Below, in pieces: positions 24,355-37,357 of a stretch of 64,000 nt of DNA. The stretch is from Mytilus trossulus. Taxonomy: Eukaryota; Mollusca; Bivalvia; Mytilida; Mytilidae. The position numbers were made by a program, and so were the translations under genes. The first letter of the stretch is position 1; every line of letters starts with the position of its first letter. Where the stretch lies: contig NC_086382.1 of assembly GCF_036588685.1 (NCBI RefSeq), positions 60,406,987 to 60,470,986 of the forward strand, written 5' to 3'. The notes below the pieces were generated by a model. The model was given only the letters and a program-made list of their open reading frames with translations, did no database searches and had not been told where the DNA came from.

Positions 24355-24680
24355 TGATTTCATAAAAAAATGAATAATTGGGGTTCTTTGATATACCGAA
24401 TCTAACTGTGTATGTAGATTTTAATTTTTGGTCCCATTTTCAAATTGGTCTACATTAAAGTCCAAAGGGACCATAATTACACTAAGTTTGATTTTAACAA
24501 AAATTGAATTCTTGGACTTCCATGATATGCTTAATCTAAACATGTACTTAGATTTTTGATTATGGGCCCAGTTTTCAAGTTGGTCCAAATCAGGATCCAA
24601 AATAATTATATTAAGAAATTTTCAATTGCATAGTATTCAGCAATAACAAGAAATCTTCAATTGCACAGTAAATCATCATC
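24355..24680 (-). repeat. Repeat shared with 59850-60490
   Basis: On the minus strand this reads gatcctgatttggaccaact, tgggcccataatcaaaaatc and gaaccccaattattca, all of which recur on the plus strand inside the element at 59253-61195. This is a fragment of that element. Confidence 0.6.
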
Positions 24681-24789
24681 AAATAGCCTTTTAATACCAT
24701 GATTGACATGAACATTGTTTGGACTGGTATTATTAACATAATTGTATAAATTTCGAAATTTCATTCCGGTTACGTAAGTGTTTCTCTGT

Positions 24790-25195
24790 TTGGGATGTCC
24801 TCTGGTGGCTTAGATGTAGGTTGTACATTGTTGTGCTGCGGTTTGCATGTTGTGTTGACAATTATACTGTTTGTGTGTGCGTTTCCCTGTGATGGGTGTT
24901 CTTGTTTGTGTTTTAGTTGTCTGGTAGAGTTGGCAATTTCTTTTTTTTTGGCAGTATCGTACGGGCATGAGATCATTCTGGATATTATCCGTGTTCGGCC
25001 TGCCATTTGATTAGAATGCCATGTGAGTGTAGATGTTATTATGAAGTGGTTTGCATTTGTTGCACTACAGTGTTCCGGTTGTTCCTCTTGTGGTTGTTGT
25101 GTTTCCCTCGGTTTTGGGTTGTGGCCCTGATTTGGAATTTTTTTCAATTGATTTATGACTTTTGAATACCTGTATACTACTGTTGCCTCTATTTA
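24790..25195 (+). repeat. R3-family dispersed repeat
   Basis: It ends with the family signature ttatgacttttgaatacctg followed by tatactactgttgcc, after gtttccctcggttttggg. Copies lie at 26500-27075, 34225-34590 and 57725-57835 and inverted at 31384-31640. The minus-strand 125-aa open frame here is repeat sequence. Confidence 0.55.
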
Positions 25196-26499
25196 CATGA
25201 TACATTGAAAAACATTAATAGCAATGATGTTTTGAACTACCAATGGGTTTACTATCCCGAAATTAGCTATGATTTTACTTCAATGATCTATGGAAATAAT
25301 GCATCATAGATACCAGGATTGAAATTTTATATTTCCACATGACGCGCGTTTACAAAAGACAATTGTTGTCTCTATTAAAACAAATCCTTCAGAAAAGTGT
25401 TTTTTTGTCTCAAACATATCAAGACCTATACTCATGGCTAGCCTTTTCCTTCCACTCTCCTATACTCTCGGGATCACATCAACCATTAAATGTTTTATAT
25501 TAACGAATTTCACCAATTCTTTAGTGTGGTTTGTTTTAAAGACCAAAACAAACAAACATATTAACCTTTAAAACTATCTATTAACGTACTCTTCAAACTC
25601 CTCATGATATATTTATCTCCTTTTTTCAGCTAGAATACGGAAAATAAGTTTTGATTAAGCAAATCTACATAAGGCATGAAGTCACTTTAAGAATTTCGCA
25701 CTTCGACTACAAGGCTAACTTGGATTTTGCCGTGTTGTATTTGATATCTTTCTTCTATATTTTAGTAGACCTACGTACAGTCGGCATAAAGAAGAAATTT
25801 CACTCAATACAGTCATGACAGTCTTCGATACGGTTCGAATTGCAAATGTCTTCTTTCCTTAAAAGACAATTATTGTTATCCAAGAATAGATAAGAAGGTT
25901 TCATTACAACATCGAGTTAGATTTGTTAATTGCTTGATCATAAAACATAATTTTTTATGTAAAGTGCACTGTGCTTGTCTTTCGTGTTTCTAGATGTTTT
26001 GTCTCTTTCTTTTTTTAAAACATAATTAAGTGATAGGTGTTCGTTTCGGTTATGAACCCACACTACCGTTTTGGACATTTGCAATTCTTTTGGAATAAAT
26101 TAAAAGTTGAAATACAGGCAAACATCAGAATTACCAAAAAAATGTACCGAAGAGTGAACACTCACAAAAATACCAAACTCCAATGAAATTTTGAACGGAA
26201 CGTCCCTAATCAAATGTCCAAATCAAAAGTTCAATCACATCAAATGCATGGACAGCAATTCTCATTTTTTTTTTAACAGAAATTCGAATAATTTTGACAA
26301 AACTGTGAAATATTTATCAGTTACAGCTGAAACGATTCAGAACTGTACATGACATGTAGAAATTACTATAAATTATATCCCGGAAATCATATGTTTTAAA
26401 CACTGTCTGTCAATTGAATGTATTCGTCCTTCTGCGTTTTATTTAGGTTTAGGCACAGTTATTAAACTTTTGTTCGTTCAGCTGATAAGCTAAGTGTTT
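25196..26499. other. Non-coding stretch with an R4 remnant
   Basis: About 25290-25370 resembles the end of the R4 family read on the minus strand (ataccaggattgaaatttta, gacgcgcgtttacaaaagac). The rest shows no gene. Confidence 0.35.
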
Positions 26500-27075
26500 T
26501 CCTGTTTTTGGCGTATTGAATTTTAAACCTGATGCTTTTTGTTATCTATTGATCATGCTTTTCTTTGTATAATATGTTCTCCTTTTTGTTTGTATTGTAG
26601 TCCTGTAATATTATGTTGTCATTTCAATGTTATATTTAACTTTGCCATTAAAGTGCGAGGTTTAGCATGCTATAAAACCAGGTTCAACCCACCACTTTTA
26701 TTCCCCTTTAAAAGTGTCCTGTACCAAGTCAGGAAGATGGCCATTGTTATAATATTGTTCGTTTCTGTGTGTGTTGCATTTTAACGTTGAGTCGTTTGTG
26801 TTTTCTCTTATTTTTGAGATATTGAGATAAGACGTGGCACGGTACTTGTCTATCCCAAATTCATGTATTTGGTTTTGATGTTATATTTGTTATTCTCGTG
26901 GTGTTTTGTCTGTTGCTTGGTACGTTTCTGTGTGTGTTGCGTTTCGGTGTTGTGTCGTTGTTCTCCTTTTATATTTAATGGGTTTCCCACGGTTTTAGTT
27001 TGTTACCCCGATTTTGTTTTTTGTCCATGGATTTATGAGTTTTGAACAGCGGTATACTACTGTTGCCTTTATTTG
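26500..27075 (+). repeat. R3-family dispersed repeat, long copy
   Basis: It contains tttaactttgccattaaagt, ggcacggtacttgtctat, gtgttgcgtttcggtg, catggatttatgagttttg and the end signature gcggtatactactgttgcc. Its open frames are low-complexity by-products. Confidence 0.6.
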
Positions 27076-27547
27076 TAAGTCAGTACAATGATACATTGAT
27101 TAGATGTGGAAACACCATGTTTTAGTCTGATTTTTAAGGTACAATTTGACTTAATTCAAGGCATTAATCTTACTCCGAGCCAACTAGGAAAACTGAAACA
27201 AATTATCATGCAAGCAATTCTTATTATTTATGAGCAATATGAAAAAAAATTAATAACACATCTCAATATACATTATATGAACACATATAGGTGAAAGCAT
27301 ACCATCATTTACATATAGATACATCATGCGGCCATTCCTGTTAAATATAGCAAAACCATTCAGGAAGAACCAGATTTGGTTATTCAAAAACGTTCTACTG
27401 AAGATCCTGTTCACATTTGTTTGTTTCCTTTAAGTCCATTGCAACATATTTGTATCACACAAACTTACGAATTAGTTCATGATGACGGTTTTAAAACCAG
27501 GAGTGAATTGGTTAAAGACGATGATTCTGAAGTATATTTATATATGA

Positions 27548-30500
27548 CTACGAATTAACCCGAAATGACTTTTCCTTTATGCGCTCATACGGTCCATTTT
27601 TTTCTCCTCTGCAGATTGTGAAGCGACACAAACTACTGAAGATTGACAAAATTAACGATATTATCTCACAGTCAAACGCCACATAGTATGCTGACGAATC
27701 TGATTGTATTCCATATACAATAAGAACTGTTAAAAGCAACAGAACTGAAATGAAAAAAAGAAAGCATACGTGATTGTGATGTTTTAGATGTCCTGTGACT
27801 CGCAGTACATTGTATAGAAGTAAGGTATAATAATTTTAAAAACTTGAAAAAAAAGATATCCAAGTCAAATGAAAATTGATTGAATGATTCAATATAACAA
27901 ACATATAGATATAGGAAGATGTGGTGTGAGTGCCAATGAGACAACTCTCCATCCAAATAACAATTTAAAAATTAAACCATTATAGGTTAAAGTACGGCCT
28001 TCAACACGGAGCATTGGCTCACACCGAACAACAAGCTATAAAGGGCCCCAAAATTACTAGTGTAAAACCATTCAAACGGGAAAACCAACGGTCTAATCTA
28101 TATAAACAAAATACATTTTTGAAAAATGGCCTGATAGAAATCAATTAAGATATTGTATTTCAACTTTAAGAATGGCTAAACATTTAATTTTCAAATTAAT
28201 AGATTCAAAATTAAAAATTTTGAAATATTTTTCTCTTTTATACCGTCCTATTGATATACATGTATATTGTAATTGTACAGTAAACACACAATAATCCTTC
28301 ATATAGAAGAGAGTACACTGATCAATGTCTATGTTTTCCGATACCCAGCAAGTGTTCTAAATGGCTGAGTAAGCATGAGCGAACTAATGATAAGGGCTAC
28401 ACAAAGGTTCAATATACAATATAGTTCTAATATGGTTTAAAAATAACCACTAGATAGTGTATCTTTTTATTGTTATATTGGCATATGTAACACTCATTAA
28501 ATCATTATTTGCAAATGAATGTATACATATCATATCTTGTACAGTTAAGATAACAAGTAGGTTACTCGCCTGATGTTTTATAATGGATGTGAATCATTCT
28601 TGTTCTTGTGTAAGAATTGTATTTCGGCCATTCACCATTTGTTATAATAAATGTCAACAGTTAAGAGTATACACATGTATAAAATCAAACATGATGTTAT
28701 AAACCTTAAATCAAACGTCATTTTGGTCAGACATAATAATAAACAAAATGGTATTACCATGATGCATGGATCCTATTTTGTCAGGTAATGTGATACACGA
28801 GCTACATATTCCCCTCCCTGAAAACGACAATTTTACGCTTGACGAAAGCAAGCTTGATAAGTATAGCTGATCGGGGTTTTTACACATTGATAACGTAAGA
28901 TATCAGCTGATAGCCACAATGTGAACCTTTTTGGCGATTGAGCGCAGCGAACGAGCAAACTGAAAGCTTTACATGGTGTAGAGCGGCTAGTTTTTACAAT
29001 ATCTATAGAAGAAAACACGATTATCTGTTTATTGTTCTATTACTGGTCTTTTCTCCCTCCATAAGACACTTTTACGCTCGACGAAAACAAGCTTGATAAA
29101 GTCTCCCCTTACATTGTAGCGTCGCTGATAACTTCTCCCCAAACATTGTGACGTCGCTGATAATGCCTGGTCTCGTTTTGAAGTCTTGATGTCTTGATAC
29201 GAGAATTACTGAGTGACAGAGCAGGGTGATATAGGCGTAGGGACAGACGATAACTCCTGTTCTCGAATAAAAGATTAGAAACGAAACATATGGTATGACT
29301 GAGCAGGGTGATATAGGCGTAGGGAAGGACGATAAAGCTTTCTATATCTTGACCAAAAAATCATTAATTGAGATTTGATAAAAATTTATCAATCCTTCAA
29401 AACTTCTTGATACCCCAGACAAGTAAACATAAGATTATAATGTTTTTCATGATAGATATGATTAAAAGTAGTGTTACTATTTTTATTGGTCTTAAAGAAA
29501 CTAAACTAGAGGCTCTAAAGAGCCTGTGTCGCTCACCTTGGTCTATGTGCATATTAAACAAAGGACACAAATGGATTCATGACAAAATTGTATTTTGGTG
29601 ATGGTGATGTGTTTGAAGTTCTTACTTTACTGAACGATTTTGCTTCTTACAATTATATCTATAATGAACTTTGCCCATTAGTAACAGAAGACTATATTTG
29701 GTAAAAATTTACATAAATTTACCAAATTAATGAAAATTGTTAAAAATTGACTATAAAGGGCAATAACTCCTTAAGGGGTCAATTGACCATTTAGGTCATG
29801 TTGACTTATTTGTAGATCTTACTTTGCTGAACATTATTGCTGTTTACAGTTTATCGCTATCTATAATAGTATTCAAGATAACCAAAAACGGCAAAACTTC
29901 TTTAAAAATTACCAATTGGAGGGCAGCAACCCAACAACCAGTTGTCCAATTCATCTGAAAAATTCAGGGCAGATAGATATTGACTTGATTAACAATTTAA
30001 CTTCTTGTCAGATTTGCTCTAGATGCTTTGGTTTCATAGTTATAAGCCAAAAACTGCATTTTACCCCTATGTTCTATTTTTAGCCGTGGCGGCCATCTTG
30101 GTTGAATGGCCAGGTCATCGGACACATTTTTCAAACTAGATACCCCAAAGATGATTGTGGCCTAGTAGTTTCAGTGGAGATTTTGTAAAAGATTACTTAG
30201 ATTTATGAAAAATGGTTAAAGATTGACTATAAAGGGCAATAACTCCTAAAGGGGTCAACTGACCATTTTGGTCATGTTGACTTATTTGTAGATCTTACTT
30301 TGCTGAACATTATTGCTGTTTACAATTTATCTCTATCTATAATAATATTCAAGATAATAACCAAAAACAGCAAAATTTCCTCAAAATTACCAATTCAGGG
30401 GCAGCAACCCAACAACCGATTGACCGATTCATCTGAAAATTTCAGGGCAGATAGATCTTGACCTGATAAACATTTTTATCCCATGTCAGATTTCCTCAAA

Positions 30501-32710
30501 ATGCTTTGGTTTTTGAGTTATAAGCCAAAAACTGCATTTTACCCCTATGTTCTATTTTTAGCGGTGGCGGCCATCTTGGTTGGTTGACCAGGTCACGCCA
30601 CACATTTTTTAAACTAGATACCCCAAAGATGATTGTGGCCAAGTTTGAATTAATTTGGCCCAGTAGTTTCAGAGGAGAAGATTTTTGTAAAAGATTACTT
30701 TAATTTACGAAAAATGGTTAAAAATTGACTATAAATTGCAATAACTCCTAAACGGGTCAACTGACCATTTTGGTCATGTTGACTTATTTGTAGATCTTAC
30801 TTTGCTGAACATTATTGCTGTTTACAGTTTATCTCTATCTATAATAATATTCAAGATAATAACCAAAAACAGCAAAATTTCCTCAAAATTACCAATTCAG
30901 GGGCAGCAACCCAACAACCGATTGACTGATTCATCTGAAAATTTCAGGGCAGATAGATCTTGACCTGATAAACATTTTTACCCCATGTCAGATTTGCTCT
31001 AAATGCTTTGGTTTCTGAGTTATAAGCCAAAAACTGCATTTTACCCCTATGTTCTATTTTTAGCCGTGGCGGCCATCTTGGTTGGTTGACCGGGTCACGC
31101 CACACATTTTTTAAACTAGATACCCCAATGATGATTGTGGCCAAGTTTGGTTTGATTTGGCCCAGTAGTTTCAGAGGAGAAGATTTTTGTAAAAGTTAAC
31201 GACGACGGACGACGACGGACGACGACGGACGACGGACGACGACGACGACGACGGACGCCGGACGCAAAGTGATGGGAATAGCTCACTTGGCCCTTCGGGC
31301 CAGGTGAGCTAAAAATAAATAACATAGTAATGTAATATTTTGGAGTTAAGTAAATACCGAATTGGTACAAAACAATCTCAATGTCAAATAAAGGCAACAG
31401 TAGTATACCGCTGTTCAAAACTCATAAATCCATGGACAAAAAACAAAATCGGGGCAACAAACCAAAACCGAGGGAAACGCATTAAATATAAGAGGAGAAC
31501 AACGACACAACACCGAAATGCAACAGCACACAGAAACGGACCAAGCAACAGACAATACACCACGAGAATAACAAATATAACATCAAAAACGCAAAGGTCG
31601 AAGACAGTCACATGGATAATAAAAGACGTCGATACAACAAAACGACTGACAAAACATAAAGCATAAGTGCCCACAATGATGCAAGTGTTCGGTTGATATA
31701 TGAATTATATCTCACCTGCTGTTAAATTGCTTATGCTGGATCCAAATATGTGTCTCCTGCTACGTAAACCAGATGCTATGAGTATATCTGAGAAGAAGGT
31801 CATAGCAAGACCACCCATTGCGAATGAAACCAAATACCTTTCAGGAATTATCCAGTCTTTGTTAGGCGCTTGAAGTAGCCAGTTTCTATCAGGTGCTGAA
31901 ATTTTCATATTAATATTTGACATTAATTCAATACAAATATTTCACGTCAGAAGGTTTGGTTATTGTTTAATGTAATTTTATTCTATCGCACTTCAATTGT
32001 GTTGGTTTTTTACATCCTTGGCTTTCAAATGTTCAGCTTTGGGCATTCCTGATGGTTGAACATCGAAAAATAGAGCTTCGGACGCATTACATATATAACG
32101 TGTTTTTTTTAAATCACAACATGAAGATGATATACATATATATGTATTTGCCGTAGAAGTTCTTTAAAATTACATGTTTGCATTAAGTTTATATATATAT
32201 ATATATAAACCTAGTAGCATGGGTTCTTTCATCATTCCCTTAATAGAGTTTTTTTCTTCATTCTTTTTTCTCTGATAACTTAATCAAATATTTATAATTC
32301 TAAATAAATAGTTTTACTATTTTGAATAGGTGTATGACATGAAAAACACTTTTTTCAATTTTTACCATAATGACGAAAACGTTTTTTGTTATGATATAAA
32401 GCATAAATATTGAATAACCTGCCAACCCTTAAATGAACTAACAAAAAACTTGTAATCCATAACGATACTTACTATTAATACACTCTTTAATATGCTTATG
32501 TTTGTGTTCTACTATATGTATTTTATCATCATACTCTCTACATGCTTTAAATAATCCTTCATAAGCAAGAGCATCCACTGATATATTTGCAATTTTAACA
32601 CTGACTCGCCGGTATATCCAGTACGGTAGTCCCATAGCTAACCCATGTGTTAGAATTGCAGAAACTGTTAGAATAGCCGAGCAAATAAACAAATTACGAT
32701 ATAGTTCCAT
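27548..32710 (-). CDS. Claudin/PMP22-like four-pass membrane protein
   Basis: Three minus-strand exons (32710-32473, 31895-31716, 27744-27548) join with phases 1/1. Their donors are GTAAGT and GTGAGA, and their acceptors are atttcag and a strong pyrimidine tract plus atttcag. The product is 204 aa, a usual claudin-family length. Membrane segments lie at about residues 7-30, 100-123, 133-152 and 159-181. The first extracellular loop has the family pattern W31, G52-L53-F54, C57 and C77 (W-GLW-C-C with F for the last W). The short basic tail carries no obvious PDZ motif. Family members are tetraspan proteins of cell junctions or plasma membrane. The ATG follows a TATA-like box by about 43 bases. 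Intron 2 (about 4 kb) holds a 1.8-kb repeat element. The three exons share no overlap with repeats, and their phases agree, so I think the gene is real. A partner or exact subfamily cannot be given. Confidence 0.78.
27905..28110 (+). repeat. R1-family repeat in intron 2 of the claudin-like gene
   Basis: It belongs to the gtgagtgcc subfamily: gaagatgtggtgtgagtgcc, tacggccttcaacacgg, acaagctataaagggcccc, aacggtctaatctatataaa. It lies antisense to the host gene. Confidence 0.7.
28111..29505. other. Intronic stretch with short duplications
   Basis: 28910-29080 is related to 3105-3300. The phrase acgaaa(g/a)caagcttgataa occurs near 28840 and again near 29080. gagcagggtgatataggcg occurs at about 29219 and 29299. 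No exon was found between the claudin-like exons 2 and 3 here. Confidence 0.4.
29506..31312 (+). mobile_element. 1.8-kb modular repeat element with terminal hairpins
   Basis: The left end carries the hairpin aggctctaaagagcct followed by gtcgctcacc. The right end carries tggcccttcgggcca followed by aggtgagcta. The interior is three diverged copies of a module of about 480 bp (starting near 29746, 30218 and 30724) with tgactataaagggcaataac, gtcatgttgacttatttgta and ggcggccatcttggttg. A GAC/GGAC microsatellite (31198-31262) precedes the right end. It is non-coding. I recall this as very abundant in mussels. It sits in an intron of the claudin-like gene. Confidence 0.75.
31198..31262 (+). repeat. 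GAC/GGAC microsatellite
   Basis: Runs of gacgacgga units near the right end of the element. The Arg/Asp-rich open frames over it are artefacts. Confidence 0.85.
31384..31640 (-). repeat. R3-family repeat, inverted copy
   Basis: In plus orientation it begins aaaggcaacagtagtatacc, then aactcataaatccatggac, and continues to the internal segment. It is the reverse complement of the R3 tail at about 26900-27075. Confidence 0.65.
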
Positions 32711-32751
32711 TTTGTTGTAAAACCGGTCAGACGATAGAGACTATACTGCAT

Positions 32752-32761
32752 TATTTATATA
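32752..32761 (-). promoter_or_regulatory. TATA-like box upstream of the claudin-like gene
   Basis: The minus strand reads tatataaata about 43 bases before the ATG at 32710. That fits a transcription start near 32725 and a very short 5'UTR. AT-rich context makes chance occurrence possible. Confidence 0.4.
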
Positions 32762-33017
32762 CTTAGATTACTTTACCTTAATCATTTTATGTCAATATTA
32801 TTATTTACATATGACTATTAATAACATGAGGAGCTGAGGACAAAGTCGATTGATACAAAAACTATATTTTGATTAAAATTGAAATGCTTAGTGGGCAGTC
32901 TTCAAATGAATCCTACTTTCCGACATAAGAGAGTATGATGATAAACACAATGTATAATATTCTTTTCGAATGTTGACTACCCCTCCTCTATAAATCCATA
33001 GATAAAAATAGAAATAA

Positions 33018-33530
33018 ATTGTCAGAAACATATGATAACATATTATAGTATGTGTTTCTGATTGATTGGTAATGTTACAAAGACTTTTTGTCACATTTTA
33101 TTTGGCCACGACATGAAAAATTAGAACGATTCAAACGAGAAAACTAACGACCAGATTTATACTAAACCATTGACAAAACCTAATTCGACAGAGATGAACT
33201 AACGAAACTTATGGAAGATTGAAATAGACACATCAAGTTTGTAATCAGCCATTTTTCGGACAAATTAAAGGTATGCAAATAATTGGTTTGCTTTATTTAT
33301 ACTTTTACAAAGTGTTAGAGATATATGATTACATATAATATTATGTGGTTCTGATTGGACAAACGGCATTATTAAAAAGACTTTTTACGTCGCAGTTCAT
33401 TTGGCCCCCATATGAAAAATGGGGAACAATCCATACGAGAAAACTCACGACCGGGTTTATAATTAAACCATTAACAAAGCCTAATTTCACAGAGATGAAC
33501 TAACGGCTTCTATAGGCTTCTGACTTAAGA
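33018..33530 (+). repeat. Two diverged direct copies of a ~210-bp repeat
   Basis: About 33030-33230 and 33318-33520 share the order ttctgattg, aaagactttttacgtc-like sequence, tttggcc, cgagaaaactaacgacc, aaaccattgacaaaacc and acagagatgaactaacg. The later part is R1-like. The stretch 32765-33770 has no gene. Confidence 0.5.
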
Positions 33531-33771
33531 TTGGAAAAGGCACATCAATATTGTGCTGGATACACATATTTGTGAGCGCTCAACTCTTCCCTTACCTGTG
33601 ATAACCTAGTACCACATAAGACCAAGCTGTAAAAAATAGTAACAATTAGTTGAAAAATGATCGTAACGAGACACAACAACAACTAAAATGAAAACAGAGG
33701 CCATAAAATATCAAAATAAGAATAAAATACCTAGTTAAAAACCAATTAAAACTAAAAAATAATTCATATAA

Positions 33772-34195
33772 AAAAGAAGATGTGGAATGAATGCCAGTGA
33801 GACAACAGTACAGCATTATAAAAAAATGTTCTCCCATTTAACCAATCTGAACACATTTAAAAGATTTAGTAAAAAAAATCATGTGATGTCGTATATTGTT
33901 TTACGTGTTCGCTTTTATTCTGTGTTCGGTGTTGACATGAACATCAATTATATGGTCATTTTTATAAATTTACTTTTTGCAAAAGTAAGAATTATTCTAA
34001 ATACGAAGGATTTTCTTATCCCAGGCATAGATAATCTTGACCGTATTTGACACCTTTTTAGAATTTTGGGTCATCAATGCACTTCAACTTTGCACTTTTG
34101 GCTTTCTTTACTATTTTGATCTGAGCGTCACTGGTGAGTCTAATGTAGAAGAAACGCACATATGGTGTATTAAATTATAAGCCTGGTGTCGAAAT
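33772..34195 (+). repeat. R1 head joined to an R4-family repeat
   Basis: 33772-33812 has the R1 start (aaaagaagatgtggaatg, gccagtgagacaac). From about 33925 the R4 family follows: gtgttgacatgaacatcaat, cccaggcatagataatcttg, gatctgagcgtcactggtga, gaaacgcac. Confidence 0.6.
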
Positions 34196-34224
34196 TTCCT
34201 ATTGTAATGTTTATTTCTGTATTT

Positions 34225-34590
34225 CTCTGTCCTGAATGTTCTTGCATTTTTTTTTTTACTGAAGTCCTATTATGTAATGTTGTCATTTTAGTGTTATATT
34301 TAGCATTGCCATAAAAGCACGAGGTTTGGCTAGCCGAAAAAACAGGTGCAAGTCACATTAATTCTTAAAATGTCCTGAACCAAGTCAAGAACATGGAAGT
34401 TGTTATCTTATAGTCCGTTTCTGTGTGTGGTACATTGACGTTGTGTTTCTTTGTTGCACTTCTGTGTTTCTGTTCTTTCGTTGTGTTTCTCCTATAGTTG
34501 ATGTGTTTACCTCAATTTATTTTGTAACCCGGTTTAGTTTTCACTCAAGCGATTTATGACTTTCGAACATAGGTATACTACTGTTGCCTT
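34225..34590 (+). repeat. R3-family dispersed repeat
   Basis: It contains ttagcattgccataaaagca, aggtttggctagccg, tccgtttctgtgtg and the tail gaacataggtatactactg followed by ttgcctttattt. Confidence 0.6.
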
Positions 34591-35384
34591 TATTTATTCA
34601 CGAACAGTCTGAGAAACTCATGAACTTATTCAATACTAAAAGACAAGTAAATGTATCGATAGGATTAAAAAGATGATGAGTTGTAATAAATGTACATGCA
34701 TACACTGTATTTAATAATAAACATGTATATCTAGTTATATCTAGTTATGTTTATCTTATCATATGATGAAAATTTATTATTCATTGATATATTTCATCGA
34801 CAGATTTGCGCAATTGATATACTTTACATATCAAATATGTGGCCCGTACTAGACACACCTGAATACAACTGTGTATATGACAAGAACCCCCTCCCTTTAT
34901 GTGTAGGAATATGACACAAGTTTAACAAGTATTATAAGACGCTAAACATGATAAGTGAATAATTTACAAAGTTTTCATTCTACTCAATTAAAAGTCGGTG
35001 ACGACCAATGATCGCAATTATTTGTATACCTAATAATAGGAATACGTATGTTTGGATTTCAACTTTGTTTACATCATTCCAGCAGTAGCATTTATGGATG
35101 GTGTATACAAGTTAGATATTGTGTAGATGCACCAAATTTATTAGATAAAAATATAAAGAGAATTGCGATGAATTTATTCACTTAACATGTATAGGTATCT
35201 TCAATTCGCATTTATTTTCAAGTACGCAATATTTAAATTGATCAATTACCACTTTTCCCTAACCATATATAGAATGAAGTATATATTATCACGGAATTAT
35301 CTAATTGATACAGTTAGCTGATATGCTACTTAACAGAACAACCTATACTCAGAAAGTGGCGGTTTGGCTCTTTAGTATTCAATA

Positions 35385-36240
35385 CTGTAGATTCATTTTT
35401 ATTCGTGGTATACCAATTTTCGTGGGTTTCGTGGGTCACAGCGAACCACGAATTTAAGAATTCAACGAAGAATAATCCCGAAAAATGTGCATGTATGGAG
35501 TCGGATTTTTATTTCCCGGTTATATGTTATGCAGTTCTAGTATAGTGTTGACTAGCGATAAACATTGTAACATAACACGTGTTTTTTTTTATTGAAAAAA
35601 GAAATAAGTATTTTGATTAAATCTATAATAAATATATCGAATATCTGTGATAATTTACTTTTTTAAATTGATTATAACTGTTCATGGAAAATAACTGCAA
35701 GTTGTTAATTACCGTGTCATAGTTTGGTTTACTATTGATTAAAAATCAATAGGATTAAGTACGGGGATATTGCCCGTATGTAATATTGTTTATGACATGT
35801 ACATTTATTTTCACACCTTATACTTTTATCACTGTTTATTATATCTTGATTAGGGAAATGAGATTTCAATCATAAAGTTTTGAATGCCTTATAGAATTCA
35901 GACAAGAATTCATAAATTGTAAAACAAACAAATAATTAGTTGTCTCTGACCATTATTGTAATCGAAGTTATCAATGAACACTTTAACCTAGAATGCCTAA
36001 GCTAGGATTTTGACAATTCAAAACTTTTTCAATGAATTCCTTCTTTTTTGTTTTGTTTTATTATTGATCAAACCAAGGAGGTTAATTATATGATCTCCTA
36101 AATCAAAAAGAAATCCACGAATTACGTATCTGATTTTTTTGTTGTTGTAATCAGCGATCCACGAATTTACATATACCACGAAACGTCTTTTTTTCTCTAT
36201 CCACGAAAATTGATACCCACGAAAATAAATGAATCCACAG
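35385..36240. mobile_element. 856-bp TIR element (cgtgg-rich ends)
   Basis: The left end ctgtagattcatttttattc is mirrored by the right end ...gaatccacag (reverse complement ctgtggattcatttattttc). Both ends are rich in ccacgaa/ttcgtgg motifs. TA dinucleotides flank both sides (35383-35384, 36241-36242), as in Tc1/mariner-type insertions. It is absent at the matching place of the second segmental copy. It is non-coding. Confidence 0.7.
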
Positions 36241-37357
36241 TAGTTGACCTTTTGAATTTTCAACATTGAAGTTGGAACAGTATTTACAGCTGAATTGTCC
36301 TAAACGTTGTGTCAATTCTTGCATAGGTCATCTATGCTGGGGATAGAAACACTTTCAGTTTTCAGTTTCAAATGAATTTACTATTTTATGAGGTTGATTT
36401 ACAGAAAATGATTAGATCGATGATAATATTGCATTGCAGCAAAGAAGCCCAAAACGTTAACGTACCTTGAATACGGTGGTTGTAAAAACTTATCAACGAT
36501 ACTTCCGTTCCAATATTACGCCAGAAGCTCCGTACTGAACGTAAAATGTAAAAATCATGAAGTGTCATATTGAAACTGATGTACTTATTTTGAGAACATG
36601 AAACTGAAGATATTTTAAGCTGGCAGCGAACCCGGATGTAAAAACTAAAACGGACGAGAATATAGTCTATCTATTTATATAAAGTGAAATTCAAATCACC
36701 AAATTAATTTGATTAAGTTTTTCAATAATGCATCTTAAATTGATATTAATAGCTTCTTGTTTCAAGGTGTTACTATTTTTGTCAAATAGGTTAATTATTA
36801 GCTTAAAAATTCCAATTCTGAAATTATTGGGAAACACCTTTTTACATAAATATCTGGCCAATTGAAACCTTGAACGGTTTAATTGACACTAGAATGGGGA
36901 ATTTGTATATTTCAACGTATAGAAAACGAGATAGAAAATACTTTTGAAATTTTGAAAGGTGGCAATGCCGTTTTATAAATTTCAGGTAATATGTATATAG
37001 AAAAGCGATCATTTCTTAAAATCAAGATTGCATTTACTGTTCAAAACTGAGCACACGAGACTTGAAATAAGAAAACTTAAATCAATAGGTAAGTGTTACT
37101 CAATGCAGCATTCTAAAAATAAAATGTGCAAAGTATAGTTATCATGGTTCACCCTATGTGGATAGAAAAATCTTTTAAGTTGATATTTTGTTTTAACTTT
37201 CTTATAACATCCTCAATGTATTGTCCTAATTTAACAGTATTCAGAATTACAGCCAAAACAGTTGTATATACAAAATACGTGAATAAAATGTTTATTCTGT
37301 ATATTTGCATTAAACATTTTTAAACCGAAAACCTTTTAATTGTATTTTAGAACTATA

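Noticed and set aside
24770-25147. 125-aa minus-strand open frame
   Set aside because: Lies wholly over an R3 dispersed repeat whose other copies do not keep the frame.
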